64,000 nucleotides of DNA from Simmondsia chinensis (taxonomy: Eukaryota; Streptophyta; Magnoliopsida; Caryophyllales; Simmondsiaceae): the NCBI GenBank assembly GCA_018398585.1, contig JAGTTD010000007.1, positions 9,389,320 through 9,453,319 on the forward strand. The letters run 5' to 3'. The translations under genes and the position numbers were made by a program. The notes beneath the pieces are model-generated. The model saw only the letters and a program-made list of their open reading frames with translations. It did no database searches and was not told where the DNA came from. This document shows positions 55,032-64,000 of the stretch, one piece after another; position 1 is the first letter of the stretch; every line of letters begins with the position of its first letter.

Positions 55032-55735
55032 TGTTTCGTGATTGATGAGTTCTTAGGTAGGGAGAGCTAACTCAAGCTCTTAGAGGAAAGGAAAGGGACC
55101 AAGCCAACTCACGAATCTCCACCTGCCACTTTTTAGCCTTTGCTTCTTCTATTTATAGCAGATGAGAGTTTACTTAGGGTGATCAACTTAAACACGTGGA
55201 GTGTTGTAGTGCTCAGGCGAGTGTTGGCTAAGTAGTGGTTGTAATTGACTCCTTAAGACGGGGAACTACGTATACCGAGCTCTTTGGGCATGTGGCATCA
55301 TCTTAATGATTTGTTGACCGGTTTGCATAAGGTGACCTGGAGAGGATAATAGGGCATGGGGAACCATCAATCCAAGTTGCTACAGCCCCAGCGGCCATCT
55401 TCCATGGCCAATCTGCCACCTATGGCTAACTCGTCAGCCGAGTAACCTATGGCCGAGTAACTCTTACCTCCGCCTACCGGGTTGCCAATGGCAAACTCAT
55501 TAATCGAGTAGCTTACAGCCGAGTTACTTTCACCTCCTACCGGGTTGCCAGTGGCCAACACGTCAACCAAGTAGCCTATAACCAAGTCACTTACATGTTC
55601 GCCAAGTTGATTCTACCGAGTTACTCCCATGCCTAGCCGGGTTGATTCTATGCTTAGCTGAGCTCGGCATAGGATGGTCGAAGCTCGCCTTGTGCCAACC
55701 TAACCCGGATACCGAGTTGAGACTTATTTCCCACA
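55032..55735 (-). repeat. Element K 3' LTR with internal tandem repeats
   Basis: 704 bp, TGTGTGGGAAATAAG (sense start at 55735) to the end at 55032. The purine tract GGAGTGGGGGGC lies directly upstream in sense (about 55742-55753). Within it, 55,395-55,640 is a degenerate tandem array of ~75-bp units based on GCCGAGTAACCTATGGCC and CTACCGGGTTGCCA. Confidence 0.7.
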
Positions 55736-56135
55736 CAATTAGCCCCCCACTCCATGGGTGAAGTGACTTGTTAACGTTCGACCATGGAGTATAAACTCAT
55801 CCTGCCATTTTCTTTCTTGCTGGGGTGTCATCCAGAGGTTTCATTAGGCATACTAAGTCTCCTGTTGTCCTATTATAAGAGTTACCGAGTCTTCACTGCT
55901 AAGTTTTGGCACATTTAAGACTTTCGAGTTGTCCTTAAAATTATTAACTTGGCAGTTGACATTACCGGGTTACCAAGATTGGCGTGCATTAGGATGGAGG
56001 AGATTTGAATTTCTTAGGGTTTTTCCGGGGAATGTGTAGTTTTTTATGAAGGGACGGTTCGTGTTATAATCCGCTGACACGTGCCAATGCCTTAAATTTG
56101 CGCCGTTCATTTCCCAGATAGAGGGTGAGCAAGAG

Positions 56136-57845
56136 TTAGCTATGCTTCTTGCTAGGTACTATTTTCCTAACGACCATGAGATCTGGAGGCCAAAAGAAGA
56201 CAAATGGCCCCTCGATCCGCCAAGGGGATTTTTGCCCATTTACTTGGGTGCATTTGATGCCGGGTTATGATTTCCTATTCGTCATTTTGTTTCGAATATT
56301 TTGCTGCAATATAGTGTCTGTCACTGCCAAGTAACTCCGAATGGGTATAGGAACATTTTAGTTTCTTACTTGCTTGTTTTGTGAACAGATTTCAACCCAT
56401 TCATGGAGCGTTCGACTCATTATTTGAAGTGAAGCAGCACAAGATTGTTACTTCCTTCTAATGTAAGGCCAGATATATCTTTGTAAAGAATAACCCATCT
56501 AATCTGAAGAGCTGGCTAAGTTAGTTTGTCTGGGTAAAATTGCCAACCCGTCCTCGGTATCCTACTAGTTCGAGGGTTTTAGTAGGAAACTTCAACCTGG
56601 CATGGACGACTTGAATGAGGCAGAGCATAAGATATACAGTTACTTTGAGAAGAACTTCGAAGGTGAGAGGATTTTGGCCACAAGAGAATTACTAGAGCAA
56701 GAGTTGATACTCGCCAAAACTGGGCTAAGCGGTAAACCTTTTTCTAGTATGGACTTCACTCATCTATGAAGCTCACTCCATATGACTTTGCCATTAAAGA
56801 GCTTCATGCTCTGGATATAAGGGCTTTAATAGAGCTACTTACCACAAAGAGAGCGCAAAGAAGGCATTCTCCAGCTGAAAATATCAATTCCTTTCCCAAA
56901 CTCTCTCGCCCTTCCTCATCTATTGATGTTGATAGGCCCTTACGAAGGGTATGCCATAGTTTAGCTACCCCAAAACTCCCTTCTCCTTTTGACGATTCTA
57001 CTACCACGATGGTAACCCTAGGAGCAAGGGGTAGCTGTCCTTCCATATGTAGTTATCGTGGAGCTCCTTCTGGAACTCCTGATAGAGTTTTTGTAGCAGG
57101 ATTGCGTAGTGATCGTGGAGCTAGGGAGGACGCAAGGGTTTTAGAACCACCCGCACCATATGTGGTTAGGGGCGATCTGAAGTACCTCTACTGGTATTTG
57201 AGGAAGTTTGCTTTGCTAATATTTCTACGTATGACATGGCAGCACATTTATCAAAGGTAAAGATTCTTATTATTTTCTACCACAATAGCTTCTTGTCTTA
57301 ATAGTTCATGCTTGTGTCTAGCAGGTACTATATGTTATTGGCTCCTTATAGGCAACTTTCCTTAATAGAGATGCAGACATCCGACGTCTACAGGATGAGT
57401 ATACCTCTTGCTCCTCTGCTCTTAAAACGTCACAAGAGTCTGATGAGCATAGGTTCAAGACCATTGAAGAGTTGAAGATTAAGGTTGGCGAGTTAGATTC
57501 AAGGGTTTGTGAATTAGAGGCGTCTTCGACTGAGATAGAGAGTGTTGCCCGTGAGTTAAAGAGCAAACTTGAGGAGTACCTTGCCAATCTCCCATCCTGA
57601 CTGTTAGTAGTAATGGAGGAGGCAGTGGAGAGATATCAATCCAGCTCCAAGTTTTTTTTTATTGAAAATGCTAAATCTACTGGGCCAGATTGGAGAAGGC
57701 GCTTGCTGAGTTTCAATATAAAATCCGGATTCTCGCTCCGCAACTTGACATGGCTTGACTTCAACGAGCGGCTGAGGGAGTCACCAAGGAAGCCAAGGAT
57801 GAAGGGGAAAAGGATTTGAGCTCGCTAAGCGATGAAGAGGACTAA
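56136..57845 (+). pseudogene. Antisense extra ORF of element K (Transposase_28-like)
   Basis: Plus strand, opposite to gag. The first part reads RPKEDKWPLDPPRGFLPIYL and GAFDAG..FP, then CQVTPNGYRNILVSYLL: the PP.G...Y...F..GL.FP and Q..PN.W..L pattern of the plant putative gypsy-type transposon protein family (PF04195). A 164-codon frame follows (56766-57260), then a coiled-coil segment (57367-57600: DIRRLQDEYTSCSSALKTSQ, VGELDSRVCELEASSTEIES). The gene ends in an acidic tail, LSSLSDEED, at 57845. Frames change several times; some gaps may be introns. Function is unknown even in the family. Confidence 0.65.
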
Positions 57846-58059
57846 TATGCCTTCTTTCTCCCTTTTCTTTTTGTTTATTTTTGTAATCGCTTGTTAATGA
57901 ATAATAGGCTTTGAACTTTTTCTTGCTTATCTTTGTTGCATAATAGTGAAAAAATGTAAACACAATCAGAGCATGAATTGGAAATGGAAATCACTTTTTG
58001 TCGATTATATGACAAGGGCTTTTGTAGCATGTAAAAATCAAAGGTGTTCTCAATATTGT

Positions 58060-58505
58060 TTAGAAGTATGATGCCAAGAGGCATCTTAGGCGTACCTTGA
58101 TTCGCCATTCTTGTGGGTGCCAAGAGGCTTCCCTGTTAAGAGTGCATTGAGTCATTCCTGTAGGCTCCAAGAGGCTCCCTGTTAGGAATATTTTAAGTTG
58201 CCATTCTAGTAGGTGCAAAGAGGCATCCAGTAGGAAAATATTAAATCACCATTCCTGTAGGGGCCAAGAGGCATCCATTAGGAATAGTTTGGGTAGCCAT
58301 TCCTGTAGGCGCCGAGAGGCATTCTATAGGAATATTTCAAGTCGCCATTCCTGCAGGTGCAAGGATGCATCCTGTAGGAACATTTTGATCATCATTCTTG
58401 TAGGTGCCAAGAGGCATCCTATAGGAACATTTTGAATCATCATTCCTATAGGCACCAAGAGGGATCTTGTAAGAACATTTTGAGTCGTCATTCCTGTAGC
58501 ACTAC
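58060..58505. repeat. Tandem array, ~60-bp period, about seven to eight units
   Basis: The unit is built on CCATTCCTGTAGGTGCCAAG and AGGCATCCTGTAGGAA, spaced by ATTTTGAGTCG-like sequence. The copies differ at many positions. It lies between the antisense ORF and gag, where pol would be expected. Confidence 0.8.
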
Positions 58506-58839
58506 CAAAGAAGTCGTACTTATACACAAACACAGTACATATTTTGTATTTAATACACGAAAATCCTAACTTTGACCCGGTTCAACATAAACACGAAATG
58601 CTCTAACCTAACTTTAAAACGGGCAACCCCCCATCCCTACTTCTAGGCAATAGCCCCCAGCCTGGCTTTCAAGGCAGCAGCACCCTAGCCTAGCATTGAG
58701 GTGGTAGCCCGTAGACTAGCTTTGGCTCCGTTTTCATGAATCTGATGCCTGTTGGTTGGTCGGGTCTTACTTCTCGGCTTCTAGCTGTCTTCATTCTTTC
58801 TTATTCATTTCTTCTAAGTTAATATATTGCCCTATTAAC

Positions 58840-60101
58840 TCTTCATTCTAGCCCTTTAAAGCTCTGCACTCTTCCGTGGTATGCCTTGAGCCACGATGGA
58901 ATTTGAGCCATTTCGATGCATCTGGAAAATTCGGCTTAGGTCTTATCTTCCATGGCAGATCAAGCACCTCTATGTCCTTTATTTATTACAACACTCTTTC
59001 TTGGATTGTGGATACCAGGTCCACATGGCGTGATCCCTAACTATGGTGCCTCTGAGCAGGTACTTCAATTGGGTCCCGTCTCCTATATTCTACCGTTGAA
59101 TCATGGTGACTCTCTTGCTTTAATCCCATAGTACTTCTTCCCGCTGGTGACGTGATATCTTCCGTAGATATGTTTTTGTTAGCTTTTTCTATAGCGCTTC
59201 TAAGGTTTCCAGTGGTTTTTTTGCTAAAGAGAACTTGAACTCTGAATTACATAGTCCATTGATGAAAATGCATATGGAAGTTCCATTTGCTAAGCTTGAT
59301 ACATCTATTATTTCATTGGTTAATCTGCGTACAAAATCGCGTAGTGACTCCAAATCTTTCTGATGCAATTGTATGAGTTGCATTGCGGTTTTCTTTCGCC
59401 TCTTATTGCTGAGAAAATGATGCAAGAAGCATTCCGAAAGCTCCATAAAGTTTTCCATTGACCCATGATGGAGGGACACAAACCATGTTTGGGCCATCCC
59501 TTTGAGTGGTGTGGGGAAACATTTACACTATACCTCCTCACTTACAACTTGTATGTACATCCTAGCGACTAATCTCGCTAGTTGATTTTCAGGTTCATGT
59601 GTTCCATCAAAGAATGTAATGTCAGGGACTTTTACTTTGCCTACCGGGATACTCAACACTCGTTTGGTGAAAGGTGAGTGTGTTGTTGGCGTATCACTCG
59701 TTTTTTTCCTTAACTCGCCCTTTTGTACGGTTTCGTCTGGGTGTATGAACCTCTCACCTTCCCTTATCACTCTGCAGGATTGAGGTAGATCCCTCGCATT
59801 CACTTCCTGGGTTCATGGCGCTTGCTGGTACAGTATTATATTTTTGGCGAGTAAGTGATTGATTGGAGTGTGGGACTTCCCAAAAACAAGTAGGAACTGT
59901 CCCTTGTCCAAGGGGTGTTTGTTCTCACCAAGATTGTTCAGGGTGATTGTTAGGCACTTTTGTGTTGGGATTTGTGGCTTGCTCAGCTACTTTAGCCTTT
60001 ACGTAGTTAAGGGTATCACAAATCTCGTTGAATTGAGCTCTTATTGTGCCATCGCTATTAAGGTGACTTCGTTGGAGACCTGGTGAACTAGATGGTCTCG
60101 T
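58840..60101 (-). pseudogene. Element K gag (broken)
   Basis: Starts MTRPSSSPGLQRSHLN (60101) and continues through frames 59803-59528 (RVLSIPVGKVKVPDITFFDG, ENQLARLVARMYIQ) and 59497-59189 (WFVSLHHGSMENFMELSECF, HQKDLESLRDFVRRLTNE), a typical gypsy Retrotrans_gag core. The C-terminal zinc region near 58,870 reads WLKFHRGSRHTTEECRALKG, lacking the first Cys of the YC.FH pattern. Single stops or frame changes separate the frames. Confidence 0.75.
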
Positions 60102-60121
60102 CATGATGTATTTTCTCCTTC

Positions 60122-60138
60122 TACAAAACGACGCCAAT
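60122..60138 (-). promoter_or_regulatory. Element K primer-binding site
   Basis: The sense strand reads TTGGCGTCGTTTTGTAG directly after the LTR end GAAACA, a TGGCGCCGT-type gypsy site with changes. Confidence 0.6.
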
Positions 60139-60479
60139 TGTTTCGAGATTGAGTGAGTTCTTTGATAGGGAGAGCCGGATTCAAGCCTTATAGGAAAGGA
60201 AAGGGACAGGAAAGGGACAAGCCAACTCATAGATCAATCTGCCCCTTTCTGGCCTTTACTTCTTTTGTTTGTAGCAAATGATAGTTTACTTATGGTGATC
60301 AACTTAAACAAGTGGTGCCATTCTAGTGGTCAGGTAAACAGTTAGCTAACTATATGAATATGGTCAGATTGCTATCATATAAAATCAGGTTCTAACAATA
60401 TAAAATCGAACACTAAAATATAAGACCTAATTTAAAAATATAATATTTTAATTAATTAAATAATTAATAACAGGGGCCT

Positions 60480-60700
60480 CATAAGAATTCTTAAGGTGGG
60501 GGAAGAACACACTTTCTCTATCCTGTACCTCTACAACACTTTCTCTCCTATGGGGCTTTCTGGCTTCGTTCATTACGTTAAGCTTGGTCCCGTTTTCTTT
60601 CTCATCAAAAGCTTGAGCTCGAATTTCCTTAAAAGAATCTATTCAAAAACAACGAATATAAATGGCACCGTCTATGGGAAAGGAAATGAGAAATTTTGGA
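60480..60700 (+). repeat. End of a gypsy LTR with primer-binding site
   Basis: TGGCACCGTCTATGGGAA (60662-60679) matches the TGGCGCCGTCTGTGGGAA-type PBS of Tat/Ogre elements, so the sequence before it should be an LTR 3' end. No interior follows, and the LTR start is unclear. Confidence 0.5.
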
Positions 60701-61394
60701 CCATTACGCTGACCTAATCTTTCTCAAGATTGCTCTAAAACAGTATGTACTGGAAGCATTTTTTACATATTTCTATTCAATTTTATAATAATTAAAGATG
60801 GAGTTATCGTGGAATTTATCTTTTAATACTTCTTCTATATTTTCTATTATATATATATTTTAAATTTTACCTAATTACTAGATTTTTAGGCTTAACTTGT
60901 CGCGAGCATCTAAAGTTTTATATATTTTAAGGAACCCATGGATGTAAAATCATCTAAGTTAAATATTAATAATTTTTATTAAGTTTATAGTTCATATATA
61001 AAAGTACTGTATTTATTGAGTTTTGCTTACATTATTAAATAACAACCTTTCTCCCACGTATGCATACTTTACCCCTTTTTGGTTATTAACCTTCTATTTT
61101 TCATCTCATTTGACTAATAAAGTCAAAGTATGGCACTCACATTTCATACCTAAATTAGTCTGATAAACAAATAAAAAAAATCTCAATTACTGGTGAAAAT
61201 CAAATTGACAATAAATATACAATAATAAGTACAAAACGTCTAATTAGGGACCTTCCAATTTTGTCTCGTTTGGCTAATAAATTAAAAATATGTTACCCGA
61301 ATATCATATCTAAATCAGTCTAAATTTAAAAAAATAGATCTCAAAATTTTAAAATGTTCATATTTTCTTTATTATTTTACATATATTTTTTATT
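60701..61394. other. AT-rich intergenic DNA
   Basis: No gene or repeat boundary recognised. Confidence 0.4.
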
Positions 61395-61790
61395 ATTTTT
61401 GCAGCGAATCGAGCCGAACCGAGCAGCCCCATGTTTGGACTCAAGCTTGAGTTCAAGCAGAGCTCTTATTGAGCTTTTGAACTTTTGTTCGAGCTCGGAT
61501 CATTAAGATTTTAGTGTGTTTGGTACTCAACTTGGCTCAGCTCATTAGGCTAATCGAGCCGAGCCGAGCTCGTTATTAACCACATAATCGAGCCAAGGTT
61601 GTTTTACTATTAAGCCATATCAAACCATCTTCAAGCTAATATTAACTATTAACGAGCCCGTAGCGAGCTCTTATCGAGCCTTTGAATAGCTCTTATCAAA
61701 CTATTCATTAACATTAATGAGAAGAGCATCCCATGTTCGAACTCGACTCGTTAAGCTTATCGAGCTTGCTTATCGAGCCCTCATAATGTG
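61395..61790. repeat. GAGCTCG-rich dispersed repeat, third copy
   Basis: It aligns with the block at 44,050-44,470: GAGCTCTTATTGAGC, TAAGATTTTA.T.TGTT, ACTCGACTCGTTAAGCTTAT. It lacks clear ends and TSD. Confidence 0.55.
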
Positions 61791-62289
61791 TTGGAAAAAA
61801 AGGACAGAACTCTATTGTAAAAAGAACCTTGCTATTGCACACAGAAGTTTTGCCAAGGGAAATTCACTTTATATATGGGAGTGTTTTAAGACTCTTTGAA
61901 TTAAGGTAAAAGTGAAAGAAAGGTTGGAACCACATGCTCGCCAACGCCGAGCCGTGCTCGAGCGAGGGCATGGGCATTCTTTTTTGGACGGCTACTTTTA
62001 TTTTTCGGAAAAAATACTTTGTAAGCTACATTTTGGCTCTCCCAACCATTGCCTTTTGATTAATCTTGAAACCCTTCCCAACACCCCTTCTTTATTGTTT
62101 TCTCTGCCCCAAGAACGCTCCCATGGCTAACTTGTGGTTATTTACTCTTGGTGATTGTTGGGAAAGGTTGCCACCTCATTCCAATAGTCACATTCACCGC
62201 TATTTATACCCAACTTTTGGGGGTTCATTTGCATCCAACAAAACGACAATCTCCTCTCCGTCTCTTCTCTCTTCGTTCCTCATCCTAAT
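61791..62289. other. Unassigned spacer
   Basis: Contains short open frames without recognisable domains. I see no gene. Confidence 0.35.
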
Positions 62290-62518
62290 TGGGCAAAGTT
62301 CTTGCGCACTCCTACCCGGCAAATAATGAGTGCACGTTAAGAGTCAGATCACGTTAATTCTAGAGGATGGCTGCCGATAGTATTGTATACACTGGAACAA
62401 CGGCAAAATCATCTTTTAGGATAATGGCTCTTTCCATGGCGCAGTATAATCGATCTGCAAGGCTTTCTATTTAATTTCTTTCATTATTGTGTTTAAATAT
62501 CAATCTCAATTTTCATCA

Positions 62519-62535
62519 ATCTAAAAGATGATTTT
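62519..62535 (+). promoter_or_regulatory. Fragment L non-canonical primer-site region
   Basis: ATCTAAAAGATGATTTT directly after the LTR end (ATCA). CTAAAAGATGATTTT is the exact 15-nt reverse complement of the LTR segment at 62405-62419. Confidence 0.7.
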
Positions 62536-62549
62536 ATAATATTTAAACA

Positions 62550-63320
62550 TGTCAACCAAACTACCTCTTCCCTACATGTGTAAAGTCGAACCTTTTAATG
62601 GGAAAAATTATAAGAGGTGGTCATAGAAAATGCTATTCTATCTAGAGAAAATTAACATCGATTATATACTTTATGACAAAGCCACTTGAAGTCGAAAATG
62701 AAAAAGTTGTGCACAAAGAAAATTCACTTCAAATAACCAAACCTGTAGGGGTAGCTTGCTACATTACATGAACGACGGGCTTTTTGATATATATGTTAAA
62801 ATGGACTCATCAAAAGAAATTTGGGATTCTCTTCAGAAAAAATATAGGGGTGATGATTTAGGGACTAGGAAGTATGTGGTTAAATGGCTAGATTTCAAAT
62901 TCATGGATGTTCAACTAATAATTAATCAAGTTCATGAATAAGAAAATATAGTCATCATTCTTTTGTTAGAAGGCCTAAAATTTGCAAAATCACTCAAGCC
63001 TATGTTTTAATTGAGAAGCGTCCACCTTCCTGGAATGACCATAGGAACCAGTTCATGAACAAGAAAAAGAACCTAACCCTAGAGGAGCTAGTGGGACACT
63101 CATTCTTTGATTTGCCTAAGGCTAATATTGTAAAAGCTAGACCGGGTGCATCTGATAGGTTTAAGAATAAAGGGAAACAGCATCATTCTAATCTAAAACC
63201 CAGGGGAAAAAATCAAAAGCCAAACAACAAATTTCAAGGAGAATGTGGCCATTACGGAAAACATGGACACAAGGTCAAAGACTGCAGAAGTAATAAGAAA
63301 CAGCCTAAAGATTCAAAGAA
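62550..63320 (+). pseudogene. Fragment L gag (broken)
   Basis: Start near 62550 (an ATGTCAACCAAACTACC context, as in element B). The frame 62756-62941 gives HYMNDGLFDIYVKMDSSKEI and then SLQKKYRGDD. Stops follow, then the frame from 63055 with KKNLTLEELVGH, FKNKGKQHHSN and the zinc-knuckle region CGHYGKHGHKVKDC, whose second Cys is Tyr. Element B also has Tyr there, so the change may be ancestral to both. Confidence 0.75.
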
Positions 63321-63757
63321 CAAAATGCACCTTGTAGAATCTGAGAACATTGCTACTGTTGTTACAGAAGTGAACCTAGGGAACAACATGAATAAATGGA
63401 TAGTGGACGCTGGAGCTACCAGGCACATATGTGCAAACCGAGGCATGTTCCAAGAATACCAAAAAGTGATCGATGGAGAGGTAGTCCACATGGGAAACTC
63501 TATAGCTGCATCATTCCACGGGAAAGAGAAGATTTCCTTAAAACTCACTTATGGAAAATTCCTTACTTTAAAAAATGTTTTGCATGTGTCAGAGATGCAT
63601 AGGAACTTGATATCGGGTAGTCTCTTGATTAAAGCGAGCTTAAAGCCAGTCTTTAACTCTTACCGACTTGTCCTAACTAGGAATGGAGAATTTGTGGGCA
63701 ATGGATTTTTTAATGGGGGACTGTTCATTCTTGATGTTGTTTGTGTGAATGATAATT
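63321..63757 (+). pseudogene. Fragment L protease and pre-integrase, 3' truncated
   Basis: In the same open frame as the knuckle (63055-63786): KWIVDAGATRHICANRGMF is the copia protease site, with DAG in place of D(S/T)G. DGEVVHMGNSIAAS, LTLKNVLHVSEMHRNLISGS and RNGEFVGNGFFNGGLFILDV follow. The last ~10 codons before the stop are foreign, so the reading frame runs out of the element at the breakpoint. Confidence 0.75.
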
Positions 63758-64000
63758 GTTTACACCCTAGATTCGAGGGAACTTAGACGACGCTATTTTG
63801 GGCAAAGTGCCATGTGCTTAACACGTGAGGCACTCCTTGAGGAGAATTAGGCCTTTACATGCTGGAATAACAACATCTTGATCCTAGTTTCCTGAGAAGA
63901 TCGTCACCCTAACAAGGGTATCAATCACTTGAGGCTCGAGATGGTTGAAGGGTCAAGAGGAGCTCATGCTCAAGGGACTACCAGAAAGGCTACAGGACAA
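63758..64000. other. Unassigned window end
   Basis: No recognisable gene or repeat after the break of fragment L. Confidence 0.35.

Larger units (their letters stand above)
55032..60350 (-). mobile_element. Tat-lineage gypsy element K, lacking pol
   Basis: 3' LTR 55032-55735 and a shortened 5' LTR 60139-60350 share their sense ends (for example GATCAACTTAAACA, GCCAACTCA, GGAAAGG). A gypsy-type PBS follows the 5' LTR. The gag gene is on the minus strand. An extra gene lies on the opposite strand next to the 3' LTR, between them is a tandem array, and RT, RNase H and integrase are absent. An antisense extra ORF in this place and tandem repeats are hallmarks of the Tat/Ogre/Retand lineage. Confidence 0.7.
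62290..63757 (+). mobile_element. Copia fragment L (same family as B)
   Basis: Plus strand: the end of a 5' LTR (62290-62518), primer-site region, gag and protease/pre-integrase. Sequence is colinear with element B but in opposite orientation. Similarity ends near 63757 in the middle of the pre-integrase segment (VVCVNDN), where unrelated DNA begins. The LTR start is missing. Confidence 0.75.

Noticed and set aside
58060..58505. CRISPR-like array
   Set aside because: The whole unit repeats with no unique spacers, and it lies inside a plant gypsy element.

Overview
The window is AT-rich nuclear DNA from a flowering plant. Three things show this: a spliced gene for plant-type cytosolic fructose-1,6-bisphosphatase, a repeat with a plant 5S rRNA head, and dense nested plant Ty1/copia and Ty3/gypsy retrotransposons. 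There are no prokaryotic operons, CRISPR arrays or recognisable tRNA genes.

Region 1 (1-7,000) holds the only host gene I recognise. It is on the minus strand, with seven exons from the ATG at 6,043 down to 1,041; its 3' exons probably lie beyond the left edge. Its introns and upstream flank carry a hAT-type MITE (8-bp TSD), a solo TRIM LTR, a complete 625-bp TRIM (5-bp TSD) and two copies of a Mutator-like MITE (one with a 9-bp TSD).

Region 2 (7,000-24,850) is a stack of minus-strand copia elements. Element B (7,237-19,737, TSD tatat) has an older SINE and the non-autonomous element A (7,246-13,465) inserted at its 3' LTR edge. Element C (19,746-24,846) follows directly. The SINE (6,971-7,231) has a 5S rRNA head and a LINE-like tail.

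Region 3 (25,100-31,400) is mostly non-coding. It holds a 1.64-kb inverted repeat, an LTR-like block and a second TRIM.

Region 4 (31,400-48,900) is a Russian doll. Element E (+, short gag plus what looks like a captured PPR fragment) contains solo LTR F, which contains copia element D (both LTRs present, open gag, pol with few breaks). Next come solo LTR H (with a LINE 3' end inside it) and element G (LTR-pol-LTR-PBS).

Region 5 (48,900-64,000) holds copia relic J, Tat-lineage gypsy element K (gag, no visible pol, an antisense extra ORF, tandem repeats) and the plus-strand copia fragment L, a relative of B.

The most notable signal: elements A, B, L and D lack the usual initiator-Met tRNA primer-binding site, while C, E, J and TRIM2 in the same window have one. 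Just inside the 5' LTR they instead carry a 14-15 nt sequence that is the reverse complement of a segment of their own LTR. The pairing is kept by covariation between copies and between families, which suggests self-primed (Tf1-like) reverse transcription or a conserved leader stem. The same elements also share a structured block in the 3' untranslated region.
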